Shown: positions 25,964 to 33,350 of the stretch, one piece after another
How positions within the stretch are numbered: position 1 is the first letter of the stretch
How the letters are laid out: every line of letters begins with the position of its first letter
Source of the DNA: Xanthomonas axonopodis
Lineage (GTDB): Bacteria > Pseudomonadota > Gammaproteobacteria > Xanthomonadales > Xanthomonadaceae
Direction: 5' to 3'
Length of the DNA: 33,350 bases
Assembly: GCF_001304695.1 (NCBI RefSeq)
Contig: NZ_JFAQ01000120.1
Coordinates: 1 to 33,350, forward strand
The notes under the pieces: model-generated
Seen by the model: only the letters and a program-made list of their open reading frames with translations
Database searches by the model: none
Told to the model about the DNA's origin: nothing
Position numbers and translations under genes: made by a program

Positions 25964-26360
25964 CGTCCACATCCAGGGCAAGCGGCGTGAGTCGCTGATC
26001 ATAATAACGCGCTTTTCACTACCTCACGCAAGCCGCGCTGGGCGCCCGGGAGGGCTTGGCGCATACTTCGGCGGAGGGATTCGGGGACTTTGCGCGCAAT
26101 GCACTGTGAGATGAAAGGCGCCGGCGGCCGGCGGTGGCGCGTAGGCGCCGCGGAAGATCGGTCTGGTGCGCGCGTTGGTCGGCCGTACAGCGCATCCTCG
26201 GTGCTGTCGGTCGCCGAGCCGACGGCAGGCCTGGTCCGGGCTGTCGATGCTGCGTCACGCGCGCTATTCGGGCGGTACGCTGGCTGCGCAGCGCAGGCAT
26301 TCTTCCAGGGGGCTGCAGCCCGCGCCGTCGCCACGCCACGCCGCATCGCCCGCCGCAGCC
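25964..26360. other. Region between divergent mtfA unit and birA
   Basis: This stretch of about 400 bases should carry both promoters. Around 26000-26030 it is more AT-rich (TTATTATGATCAGC when read on the minus strand), a plausible -10 zone for the mtfA unit. The in-frame extension of birA upstream to 26166 is possible but lacks homology-like sequence. No other gene is supported. Confidence 0.45.
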
Positions 26361-27326
26361 GTGGATGACCGTGCATTGCTGGCCAAACTCGCCGGTGGCC
26401 GGCTGTCTGGCGATGCGTTGGCGCGCGATGCCGGGCTGACCCGCGCGGCGGTGTGGAAGCGCATCCAGAATCTGCGTGCGGCCGGTGTCGACATCGAAGG
26501 ACGGGCCGGTGACGGGTATCGCCTGGCCACGCCGTTGGATCTGCTGGACGCCACGCGCATCCGTGCCGGCATGGCACCCGGTGCGGCAGCTGGGCTGGCG
26601 GCACTGGATGTGGCCTGGACGCTGGAATCCACCAACACCACCTTGCTGGCGCAGCCGGCGCCCGAACACGGCGTGGCGGTGCTGCTGGCCGAGCGGCAGA
26701 CCGGTGGCCGCGGCCGCCGCGGCCGTCAGTGGACCTCGCCGCTGGGCGCGCACATTTATCTGTCGGCGTCGCGCCGTTTCAATGGCGGGCTGGGCCAACT
26801 TGCAGGCCTGAGCTTGGCGGTGGGTGTGGCAGTGGCCGAAGCCTTGCGCGGTTGTGGGTTCGCCGATGTGGGGCTGAAGTGGCCCAACGATCTGCTGGCG
26901 CGGCAGCGCAAGTTGGGCGGCCTGTTGATCGAAGGCGGCGGCGAGATGGCCGGCAACGCGCGTGCAGTGATCGGGCTGGGCTTGAACGTGCACATGCCGG
27001 AGAGGGCAGCGGCCAGCATCGACCAGCCATGGATCGACCTGGATACCCTGGCCGGCAGCCCGGTGTCGCGCGACCGCGTGACGGCAGCAGTGCTGTCCGG
27101 GTTGCTGCCGGCACTGGACCTGTTCGAGGCGCAGGGGCTGGCGCCGTTTCTGGGGCGTTATGCAGACTTGGATGTCTTGAGCGGGCGTGCGGTGCAGGTC
27201 GAAGAGGCCGGCACCTGCCATCGTGGCGTCGCGCTCGGCCTGGCGGCCGATGGCGCGTTGCGGGTGCAACTGGGCGAGACGGTGCGCCTGTTCCACTCCG
27301 GAGAAGTGAGCGTGAGACCTGCATGA
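26361..27326 (+). CDS. birA: Biotin-protein ligase / biotin operon repressor
   Basis: BirA activates biotin to biotinyl-AMP, transfers it to a lysine of biotin carboxyl carrier protein, and in this long form can repress biotin genes. From GTG 26361 the product has 321 residues. An N-terminal helix-turn-helix (about 5-50) contains SGDALARDAGLTRAAVWKRI. The ligase domain has the biotinyl-AMP loop GRGRRGRQW (116-124), KWPND (173-177), KLGGLLIE with K184 corresponding to catalytic K183 of E. coli, and IGLGLNVH. No Shine-Dalgarno precedes the GTG. A start at ATG 26247 would add 38 low-complexity residues. The gene overlaps coaX by ATGA. I saw no biotin operator here. Confidence 0.95.
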   Translation: MDDRALLAKLAGGRLSGDALARDAGLTRAAVWKRIQNLRAAGVDIEGRAGDGYRLATPLDLLDATRIRAGMAPGAAAGLAALDVAWTLESTNTTLLAQPAPEHGVAVLLAERQTGGRGRRGRQWTSPLGAHIYLSASRRFNGGLGQLAGLSLAVGVAVAEALRGCGFADVGLKWPNDLLARQRKLGGLLIEGGGEMAGNARAVIGLGLNVHMPERAAASIDQPWIDLDTLAGSPVSRDRVTAAVLSGLLPALDLFEAQGLAPFLGRYADLDVLSGRAVQVEEAGTCHRGVALGLAADGALRVQLGETVRLFHSGEVSVRPA

Positions 27327-28051
27327 GCGAGTGGTTGTTCGACCTGGGAAATTCGCGGTTCAAGTACGCGCCGCTGCACGGCAACCGTGCCGGCCAGGCG
27401 CAGGCATGGGCGCATGGTGCTGAGGCGATGGACGCGGCGGCCCTGTCGGCGCTGCCGTCCGGGCGTATCGCCTATGTCGCCAGCGTCGCTGCGCCGGCAT
27501 TGACGCAACGCATGATCGCGTGCCTGCAGGGGCGCTTTACGCAAGTGCGCATCGTGCGGACTGCCGCCGAATGCGCCGGCATCCGTATTGCGTATGCCGA
27601 CCCGAGCCGTTTCGGCGTGGACCGCTTTCTGGCGTTGCTGGGTGCGCGCGGCGACGCGCCGGTGCTGGTGGCCGGCGTGGGCACCGCACTGACCATCGAC
27701 GTGCTCGGCGCCGATGGCCTGCATCACGGCGGCCGCATCGCTGCCTCGCCGACCACCATGCGCGAAGCGCTGCATGCGCGCGCGGTGCAACTGCCGGCCG
27801 GCGGCGGCGATTACGTCGAGCTGGCCGCCGACACCGACGATGCCTTGACCTCCGGCTGCGATGGCGCGGCGGTGGCGCTGATTGAGCGCAGTCTGCAGCA
27901 CGCCCAACGCAGCCTGGGCGTGCCGGTGCGGCTGCTGGTGCATGGCGGTGGCGCGCCGCCGTTGCTGCCGTTGTTGCCCGATGCCACGTTCCGCGCGGCC
28001 CTGGTGCTGGACGGTCTGGCGACGTGGGCGACCGCCGCGTCGTCACCGTAG
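27323..28051 (+). CDS. coaX: Type III pantothenate kinase
   Basis: CoaX phosphorylates pantothenate with ATP, the first step of coenzyme A synthesis, and is insensitive to feedback by CoA. The 242 residues show the ASKHA-type phosphate loop FDLGNSRFK (6-14), GVDRFLALLGA (98-108), and VGTALTIDVL (119-128) with D126. HHGGRIAASPTTM follows. The ATG overlaps the birA TGA by four bases (27323-27326), so translation is coupled. Pairing of birA with coaX is common in bacteria. The next gene starts nine bases after the stop, so it is likely on the same message. Confidence 0.96.
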   Translation: MSEWLFDLGNSRFKYAPLHGNRAGQAQAWAHGAEAMDAAALSALPSGRIAYVASVAAPALTQRMIACLQGRFTQVRIVRTAAECAGIRIAYADPSRFGVDRFLALLGARGDAPVLVAGVGTALTIDVLGADGLHHGGRIAASPTTMREALHARAVQLPAGGGDYVELAADTDDALTSGCDGAAVALIERSLQHAQRSLGVPVRLLVHGGGAPPLLPLLPDATFRAALVLDGLATWATAASSP

Positions 28052-28060
28052 AATCGGGGC

Positions 28061-28975
28061 ATGTATGTCCGCGCGCTCATCGTCGTCTTGATCGTCCTCA
28101 ATGCCGGGGTGGCGTTGTGGTGGGCCTTGCAGCCGCCGCCGGCATCACCGCCGGCCCCGCCGCAGCCGACCGGTGTGGCGCGGCTGGAGCTGCTGCCGAC
28201 GGTGACCGGTGCTGGCGGGGCTGGGCTGCCGGTTGCAGTGGCAGGTAAGGAATCGGCGTCTGCAGCAGAACGTGCGTCGAAAGCACCGGCGCCATCGCCA
28301 TCGACAGCATCTGGGCCTGCATCGGTACCCACGCCGACCACGCCGGCAGTTGCCGGTCCTTCCACGTCAACGTCTGAAGCGCCGCCATCGACCACCACTG
28401 CCGCAGCGCAAGCGCCGCGCGGCGCACCTGAGACGTCGGCAGCGGCGAACGCCGCTGCGAAACCGGCCAATGGCGTCGCCACGACGGCTGCACAACCATC
28501 GCCCGCTCCATCCCCGCCTGCCGCAGAGCGCTGCGCCAGCCTTGGGCCATTCGCTGCACGCGCTGATGCCGATGCGGCGCTGGCACGCGTGCGTGGGCAG
28601 GCCAGTCGCGCCAGCGTGCGCGAGGACAAGGACGCCGGTATCAGCACGTTTCGGGTGATGTTGCCCAACGTGGGCGATCGCGCGGCTGCGCAGGCCCTGG
28701 TCAAGCGCATTGCCGCGGCCGGGATGGGCGACTACTACGTGATCGCGCAGGGCGAGGACAACACCGTGGCGCTGGGCCAGTACCAGAGCCGCGAGCGCGC
28801 CGAGCGGCGCCAGGCCAGCCTGGTCGGCGCAGGATTCCCGGCGCAACTGGTGCCCAGCGGCAACGGGCAATCGCGCTGGTGGATCGATGTCCGCACCAGT
28901 ACGGCCACCAGCGCTCTGCAAGGGGCTGCCGGTGCCACGCGTCAGCGTTCGCTAGATTGCGCCGCGCTGCGCTAG
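28061..28975 (+). CDS. SPOR-domain membrane-anchored protein
   Basis: The 304-residue product has an N-terminal membrane anchor (VRALIVVLIVLNAGVALWWAL, residues 3-23). A long Ala/Pro/Ser/Thr-rich disordered periplasmic linker (about 25-165) follows. Its C-terminal SPOR domain (about 170-270) contains RCASLGPFAARADADAALARV, STFRVMLP, YYVIAQGEDNTVALGQY and FPAQLV. SPOR domains bind denuded peptidoglycan glycan strands at the division septum, so a role in septal wall remodelling is likely. A short tail after the domain has no clear match. The gene begins nine bases after coaX and ends 32 bases before a tRNA gene. Confidence 0.9.
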   Translation: MYVRALIVVLIVLNAGVALWWALQPPPASPPAPPQPTGVARLELLPTVTGAGGAGLPVAVAGKESASAAERASKAPAPSPSTASGPASVPTPTTPAVAGPSTSTSEAPPSTTTAAAQAPRGAPETSAAANAAAKPANGVATTAAQPSPAPSPPAAERCASLGPFAARADADAALARVRGQASRASVREDKDAGISTFRVMLPNVGDRAAAQALVKRIAAAGMGDYYVIAQGEDNTVALGQYQSRERAERRQASLVGAGFPAQLVPSGNGQSRWWIDVRTSTATSALQGAAGATRQRSLDCAALR

Positions 28976-29007
28976 AATGCGCACCGGCGCGCAACGCGCC
29001 TGCCTTT

Positions 29008-29083
29008 GCCGGCATAGCTCAGTTGGTAGAGCAACCGCCTTGTAAGCGGTAGGTCCCCAGTTCGAATCCGGGTGTCGGCACCA
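29008..29083 (+). tRNA. tRNA-Thr (anticodon TGT)
   Basis: The 76-base gene has a paired acceptor stem (GCCGGCA with TGTCGGC). The D-arm sequence AGCTCAGTTGGTAGAGC, the T-loop GTTCGAATC and an encoded CCA at 29081-29083 are all present. The anticodon stem CCGCC/GGCGG-like arms enclose CTTGTAA, with TGT at 29041-29043, so it reads ACA and other ACN threonine codons. Its 3' end could serve as an integration site, but no integrase lies in the window. Confidence 0.97.
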
Positions 29084-29385
29084 TCTTCGATCCACGCAGA
29101 CGTGGCAATCACGGGTGACGTTGCTGCGGTTCGAGCACGCGATGCGTGGGATCTTTTCATCACCTGGTTACCGGGCACGATGGCGCGTTGCCTGCCGCCA
29201 TCTGTCCCGACGAACGTTATCGTGCTCGGCGTTTCGTAAGCCGGAGGGTGCGCCGCGCGCCGGTTTTTGAGCGCGCTATCCACGCTCACCTGAAGGCTGC
29301 TCGCCCCGTTTGGTCGCCGCTGCAAGTGGCTGCACCATGTCACGCGCATCGCGCGATGTTGATCGCGCGATGCGAGGCGCAGCAA
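29084..29385. other. Non-coding gap between tRNA-Thr and tmk
   Basis: The 302 bases hold no supported gene. A frame open on the minus strand is the antisense of the tRNA and of flanking DNA. I see no repeat of the tRNA 3' end that would mark an integration site. Confidence 0.5.
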
Positions 29386-30069
29386 TCAGGCCGGGCGACC
29401 GGCCGAGAGCAGTTCCAGCGCGGCCTTGCCGGTGTCGGCCTTCGCTGCATCGCCGCTCAATCGGTCGGCTAATGCGGCCACGATGATGGCGTGGGCCTGG
29501 CGCAGCACGCTGTCGGCATCGGCGCTGGCGTCCACCACGTGTTTGCCGGGCAATTCAAGCGCGGCAAAAATCGTGCGGCAGCGTTCCAGGTTGTCCTGGG
29601 TTTCGAAGTGGTTGGGTGCATCGCCGCGGGCGCGGATACGGGCCAGGCCGGTGGGTGGGGGCAGGTCGAGCAGCAGCAGTACGTCCGGGCGCGGCGCGAA
29701 GGCGTTGCGCTCCAAGAGTTCGTCCAGCGGCAGACCGGCCGCGCCCTGGTAGGCCACCATCGACGGGAAATAGCGGTCCAGGATGACGATGTCGCCGCGT
29801 GCCAGCGCGGGCGCGATCAAGGTGTCCACGTGTTCGTGGCGGTCGCGGATGAGCAGCTCGGCTTCTTGCTCTGCACTCAGGCGCCCGGTGGCGGCGGACT
29901 GGCGCAATTGCGTGCCCCACGGGCCGTTGGTGGGCTCCTTGCTCAGCACGATGCGCGCGCCGGCGGCTTCCAGGGTGGTGGCCAGGCGGCGGGCGAGCGT
30001 GGTCTTGCCGGCGCCGTCGATGCCTTCGATGGCGATCAGCAAGCCGCCGGGCTTCAGTTCGATTGTCAT
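29386..30069 (-). CDS. tmk: Thymidylate kinase
   Basis: Tmk phosphorylates dTMP to dTDP with ATP, an essential step for DNA synthesis. The 227-residue product has the Walker [10 protein letters not shown] (16-24), the substrate motif [13 protein letters not shown] (98-110) and [15 protein letters not shown] in the lid region. The usual EPGGT loop is replaced by KEPTNGPWG (44-52), a variant I recall from other Xanthomonas tmk genes. The ATG at 30069 lies near the left border of a 480-base gap. It converges toward the tRNA and has no holB beside it, unlike many bacteria. Confidence 0.95.
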   Translation of the reverse strand: MTIELKPGGLLIAIEGIDGAGKTTLARRLATTLEAAGARIVLSKEPTNGPWGTQLRQSAATGRLSAEQEAELLIRDRHEHVDTLIAPALARGDIVILDRYFPSMVAYQGAAGLPLDELLERNAFAPRPDVLLLLDLPPPTGLARIRARGDAPNHFETQDNLERCRTIFAALELPGKHVVDASADADSVLRQAHAIIVAALADRLSGDAAKADTGKAALELLSAGRPA

Positions 30070-30548
30070 CGCGCTACTTTATCTGATCGTGGCGATGGAC
30101 CCTAACCGGCAGCAGGGCCATGAAGAGTAAGCAGTCATCGCGACACGCGCGCTGGCGAAACTCAGCCGCAGCGCCATGGCAGACGCGACGATGCAGTGCG
30201 AGCGCTGCCGTGACGTGCTTGGGGGCGCGGCGGCGGCACGGCGCAGACGGGGTCGAAAGATCCGACGCGCGCTGCGCCTCTATTGCCGATGACTTATCGC
30301 CAGTATGTCCTGCGCGATGTCGGAAATGTCCCGATATCCTGGCTTCTGGCTGCGGGCCATACTGAACAAGTCAGACACACTGCACACGCGTCTCGCGACT
30401 GCGTCGTGTTTTTGGCTTCTAGGATAACGGACGCGTCGCCGCCACCCTAGAGGCGGCATCCCCCGCGTGACGTCCGCTCAGGCACCGTCGTGACCAGATT
30501 CCTTGTCTTGCTCGCCGTGCCCAGCGCCCGCGCCAAGCGGGCTTTCGA
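30070..30548. other. Non-coding stretch between tmk and the GTPase gene
   Basis: No gene is supported. Two inverted repeats are visible: GCCGCC (30438-30443) with GGCGGC (30452-30457), and GCCCGC (30526-30531) with GCGGGC (30537-30542). The second is followed by TTT on the plus strand. The latter abuts the end of the minus-strand GTPase gene and may act in termination. The tmk promoter should lie near 30070-30110. Confidence 0.5.
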
Positions 30549-31090
30549 TCAGCGGGTCGCCGAGGTGTAGCGGTAGGACAGCAGGGATTTCACCAGGAAG
30601 GTGATCTGGGTGGCCGAGCGTGCATCCACGCGCATGACCGGCACGCGGAAGCCTTCGGCTACCAAGGCTTCGCCAAAGGGCGGCACTAGGAAATCCTCGA
30701 CTTCATCGGTCATGGCGATGCCCACCGCCAGGCTGGCTTCGGGTGCGATCCGCGAAAACTCGCGCAACAACTCCAGCATGGCTGGGAGCATCTGCGGGTC
30801 GCGTGCGTTGGTCAGCACGATCACACCCAGCGCGCCGTCGCACACCAGCGGCCACATGAAATCCAGGTATTTCTGGCCTGGTACACCGTAGACATGCAGC
30901 AGCTCGCCGTCTTCCAGCTCGATGAGCTGTAGTCCAGCGCGACGGTGGTGTAGGCCTTGTCGCCGTAGGCATCCTGGCTGAGCGGCATTTCGATGCTGAC
31001 CGACTCCACATCGGAGATGGAGCGCACCGCGGTGGTCTTGCCGGCGCCCATGCCGCCGACGAACACCAGCTTGTTGGCTGGAAGACTCAT
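30549..31090 (-). pseudogene. MglA/CvnD-like small GTPase, frameshifted
   Basis: From ATG 31090 the protein runs MSLPANKLVFVGGMGAGKTT, with the P-loop GGMGAGKT at 12-19. The segment AYTTVALDY (46-54) resembles the KTTTTVAMDFG motif of conservon GTPases. After that, one base is missing near 30930, and the true path shifts frame to LIELEDGELL, HVYGVPGQKYLDFMWP and LGVIVLTNARDP. Correction gives 543 bases, 180 residues. The G3 motif reads GVPGQ without the usual Asp, and no NKxD is seen (MTDEVED stands near its place). These are traits of the CvnD/MglA-related family that works with roadblock GAP or scaffold proteins. As written, the gene is interrupted. The start is eight bases after the preceding gene's restored stop. 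Confidence 0.85.
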
Positions 31091-31098
31091 GACTGCGC

Positions 31099-32007
31099 CT
31101 AGAAGAGGGAAAGGCCGAAACGGCGTGCGACCCAGGAAAAAAAACCGCGTGTTGCCGCTGTCTGGGCGACGCTGCGTTGCAGGCACGGGAATCTCCGCAG
31201 TCTGGGCGAGGCCGCTGGCGAGTGCAGCGGCGAACAGGCATTCCACCGTTTGCAGCGGCAGCTTGCAGGCATCGGCCAGCGCCTGCGGGCGCCAGGGGCG
31301 CGCAGGCAGGTGGGCGATGGCCAGCAACTGGGCTGGCGAACTGGTTCCTGCAGTCAACTCCGGCCATTGGTGCAATTGCAGCGCATGGCTGGGTTCCATG
31401 GCCGGCAGTGCCTGGCGCAGATGCTCGGGCAGGGCAAAAAACAGCGCTTCGAAGGAAATACGTTGGGGTAACGCGGCAGCGGCAAGGTCGGGCACGACGT
31501 GCCAGCCCGAGCGGTCCAGTGCGGCGATCACCTCCGCCAGTGCCACGCCAGCCGGCAACTGCACGCACCCATTGCCCGGGTCCACACGCACGTGCAACTG
31601 CGCATGTTCCAGCGCCACTGCGCCGGCACCGAATTCGCCACGGCAGTGCCGCAGCAGCAAGGCCGGCTCCGCGACCGGGGTGGCGTGCGGCGAGGACAAC
31701 AGCAGACGCATGTGTTCGTTGAGTTCGCGCACGGTGGCGCCGTGCTTGATCCACGCGCCGGCCATGGGTGTGCGCGACACCACCAGCACACGCACCGGTT
31801 GCCCCTGCAATGCCTGCCAGGCAGCCAGGCCATCGGCGCTGTCCAGGCCCAGGGGACCACCACATCGGCCGCGTGCTGGGGCCATGGACCCAACTGCACG
31901 TCGATGCGTTCGGCGAGCAGCAGCGAGCACGCCAGTTTCAGGCGTGTGGTGTGCAGCAGGTCCAGGTCGGCCGTGGCGACCCGCATGGCGTTGATGGGTG
32001 TGGTCAT
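31099..32007 (-). pseudogene. Unknown protein of the GTPase module, frameshifted, possible winged-helix C-terminus
   Basis: The start is ATG 32007 (MTTPINAMRVATADLDLL), although ATG 31986 is possible. The frame is lost near 31852 in a GGGG run (one base missing) and resumes as LGLDSADGLAAWQALQG. It runs to a run of eight A/T bases at 31137-31144. With seven, the reading would end FFSWVARRFGLSLF at a TAG (31099-31101). With eight, it runs on into the GTPase in frame. Corrected length is 303 codons. The C-terminal part, SPAQLLAIAHLPARPW-PQALADACKLPLQTVECLFAAAL, could be a winged helix like the DUF742-type third protein of conservons, but this is only a visual guess. No catalytic motif is seen. 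Confidence 0.7.
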
Positions 32008-32103
32008 GAGCTGGCGCCGTGGCGGCGCATTGGATTACGAGAGGCCTGCCGGTCTGCACCGGCAGGCTGGATCAGGCGATGCGCTGGCACCGCGCTGTTG
32101 CCA

Positions 32104-32463
32104 TCAACCGAAATCGAGGGTCTTTTCGAACGCCTTGAGCTCGTGACGGGCCATGGCCAGGTTGGCCTTGGCGCGGTCCAGCACCACATAAGGAAAAGCG
32201 TGTTGTTGCTTTCCAGTGGACGCAGCAGGTGGTATTGGCGTGCGAGCGTGATCAGGATGTCTTCGATGGTGTCGTTCAGGCCGAGCTGTTCGGCGATACG
32301 GCGCTTGGCGCGCACCACTTCGGTATTGCCGGCCGCCGCCAGTTCCAGGTTGAGCTCGGCACCGCCGGTCATGCCCAGCGCCATGCCGCTGTCGCTATCG
32401 ACCAGCGCCGCGCCGACGAAGCCGGCCAGAGAATGCAGGTGTTTCCAGATTGAGTTTTGACAC
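32104..32463 (-). pseudogene. Roadblock/LC7-domain protein, frameshifted (short form)
   Basis: The likely start is GTG 32463 with AAGGA upstream (MSKLNLET). One extra base near 32438 moves the frame to LHSLAGFVGAALVDSDSGMALGM. One missing base near 32190 then moves it again to YVVLDRAKANLAMARHELK and EKTLDFG, ending with TGA at 32104-32106. The two cancel, leaving 360 bases and 119 residues. The pattern GAALVDSDSGMALG, NTEVVRAKRRIAEQLGL and IEDILITLARQYHLLRP is that of a bacterial roadblock/LC7 protein of the MglB/CvnB type. These form dimers and partner small GTPases. It lies 96 bases before the next gene of the module. Confidence 0.85.
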
Positions 32464-32526
32464 GTGTGATCCTTGGAAACGATGAGGAATGGGTGCCTTG
32501 CGGCATGCACGAACAGTGCCAAGTGC

Positions 32527-32977
32527 TCAGCCTTGCGGCGGCGCCAATACGGTGGCGAGGCGGCCGGCGCAATCGCGCGCATTGAACAACAGCGCAGCGG
32601 CACTGATGTCGCTGCTGCCCACTGCGGTGAGCGTCAGCGGTTTGTCGGCGCGGATGCGGATCGGCCCAGCTGCCCGGCCCGCGTGCTGATGGTGGCGTAA
32701 TCGGCCTCTTTCAGGCTGGATTCGCGCGCCTGGGTCTCGCCCAGGGTCAGGAACGAGTTGGCCATCGCGGCAAGCCGACGACTGTCCACATCCAAGCTGG
32801 ATTGCTCGGTGATGGCGCGCCCGTCGGCAGTGGAGAGCATCAACAGACGGATGCCCGGCTCACGTTCGATGGTCTGCGCAAACTCGTGCCCAATGCGCTG
32901 CAGATCGTAGAATGCAACGCCCGCGGGACGTCGCCTACGGCAGCCTTGACGACTTGGTTGACGGCGTTGTGCGGCAT
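32527..32977 (-). pseudogene. Second roadblock-like protein, frameshifted (first gene of module)
   Basis: The start is ATG 32977 (MPHNAVNQVVKAAVGDVP) with GGGGGA seven bases upstream, a strong ribosome site. A base is missing near 32924, where the frame changes to VAFYDLQRIGHEFAQTIE and RLLMLSTADGRAITEQSS. Another is missing near 32668, after ISTRAGQL, where it changes to PIRIRADKPLTLTAVG and ends LLFNARDCAGRLATVLAPPQG at TGA 32527-32529. Two additions make 453 bases, 150 residues. The core (IRLLMLSTADGRAIT, LAAMANSFLTLGE, then the ADKPLTLTAVG strand) fits a roadblock/LC7 fold. It leads the presumed operon, with a 63-base gap before the second roadblock gene. Confidence 0.8.
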
Positions 32978-33350
32978 GAAATTCCCCCTGTTGCGTGATG
33001 GCCCGAGCGCCTGCATGCGTGGTATGCCGCGCCAGGCGGCGCACCATATCACCCGGAGCCGAGCAGGCTGTCACACTCGCCCGTGATGCTTGACTGGTCG
33101 GTCAGACAGGCGGAATCGGCAAAGTCCGGTGCGCCACCGAGTGCCGTGACACGTCACGATAGCGGCGCGACGAGGCAGATCTAAGGCAACGCTGATCAAG
33201 CCCCGTTCCCGCGTTTCGCGGGAGGTTGGATGCACATAGACGATGGGGCGCGTAGATCGCTTTGCCCATTCAGGGCAATCCCGGTGATCGAGGCCTCTGT
33301 TGGGAGGCCTCTGTGCTTCATGTGGGCAACCTTGCGCGCGCCAGGTAGAG
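32978..33350. other. Upstream region of the GTPase module and window end
   Basis: No gene is supported. A TetR-operator-like dyad TGACTGGTCGGTCA lies at 33091-33104, upstream of the module. Further right are a hairpin TCCCGCG-TTT-CGCGGGA (33207-33223), a hairpin TTGCCC-ATTCA-GGGCAA (33262-33278), and a 10-base direct repeat AGGCCTCTGT (33291-33300 and 33305-33314). Confidence 0.5.
33207..33314. repeat. Hairpins and 10-base direct repeat near the window end
   Basis: TCCCGCG (33207-33213) pairs with CGCGGGA (33217-33223) over TTT. TTGCCC (33262-33267) pairs with GGGCAA (33273-33278). AGGCCTCTGT is repeated at 33291 and 33305. All are exact. Their meaning is unclear. They may be part of an intergenic repeat or the edge of an element continuing beyond the window. 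Confidence 0.5.

Noticed and set aside
25999-26100. Short minus-strand peptide ending REVVKSALL just upstream of the mtfA unit
   Set aside because: It looked protein-like over about 33 residues but has no start with a ribosome site and no recognisable family. Could be the tail of a broken gene, but support is too thin.
28972-29385. Minus-strand frame covering the tRNA-Thr gene
   Set aside because: The DTRIRTGDLPL-type peptide is the well-known false translation of antisense tRNA.
30120-30365. 81-codon plus-strand frame upstream of tmk
   Set aside because: Arg/Ala/Cys-rich, no domain and no ribosome site.
31137-31144. Programmed ribosomal frameshifting in the GTPase module
   Set aside because: Seven separate breaks in four genes cannot reasonably all be programmed. 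Only the A8 tract is kept as a possible slippage site.

Overview
The window is a high-GC gammaproteobacterial chromosome segment that reads as Xanthomonas. This rests on the protein sequences themselves: a Mg-type HemB, KatB-AnkB, a PhoPQ pair, a birA-coaX-SPOR-tRNA-Thr-tmk cluster and DUF1800/DUF1501 genes, all with strong GC bias at codon third positions. Species cannot be fixed from the sequence alone. Most of the window is housekeeping. The accessory-looking parts are the two ends.

Left end (1-2.7 kb). The first bases look like the start of an IS5-type transposase gene running off the window. Next come a small cysteine-rich secreted protein and a DUF885 hydrolase gene broken by two compensating one-base indels. 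From 2.7 to 6.0 kb lie a lipoprotein, a small membrane protein, hemB and a secreted DRGH-type nuclease. From 6.2 to 8.8 kb is a large PepSY-TM/flavodoxin/FNR fusion with a Fur-box-like sequence at its start, then an intergenic repeat-like region with two strong palindromes. From 9.2 to 14 kb are a periplasmic PD40 beta-propeller protein, aroE with two overlapping small membrane-protein genes, and a DinG-type Fe-S helicase.

Middle (14.5-24.8 kb). A periplasmic catalase (katB) and an exported ankyrin protein (ankB) are separated by a near-perfect terminator hairpin. Then come a small membrane protein, dusA, and a pepSY-phoP-phoQ unit. After these is a DUF1800/DUF1501 exported pair, the second with a twin-arginine signal. 

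Right end (24.9-33.35 kb). mtfA with a small secreted partner lies on the minus strand. birA, coaX (overlapping by ATGA) and a SPOR protein form a plus-strand unit, followed by tRNA-Thr(TGT) and, on the minus strand, tmk. The last 2.5 kb on the minus strand encode two roadblock/LC7 proteins, a protein of unknown family with a possible winged-helix C-terminus, and an MglA/CvnD-like small GTPase. This resembles the actinobacterial conservon layout without the histidine kinase. All four genes carry one-base indels (seven in total), and every gene's length returns to a multiple of three once they are corrected. Either this copy of the module has decayed or the local sequence is error-prone. This GTPase-roadblock module is the best candidate for a little-described system in the window.
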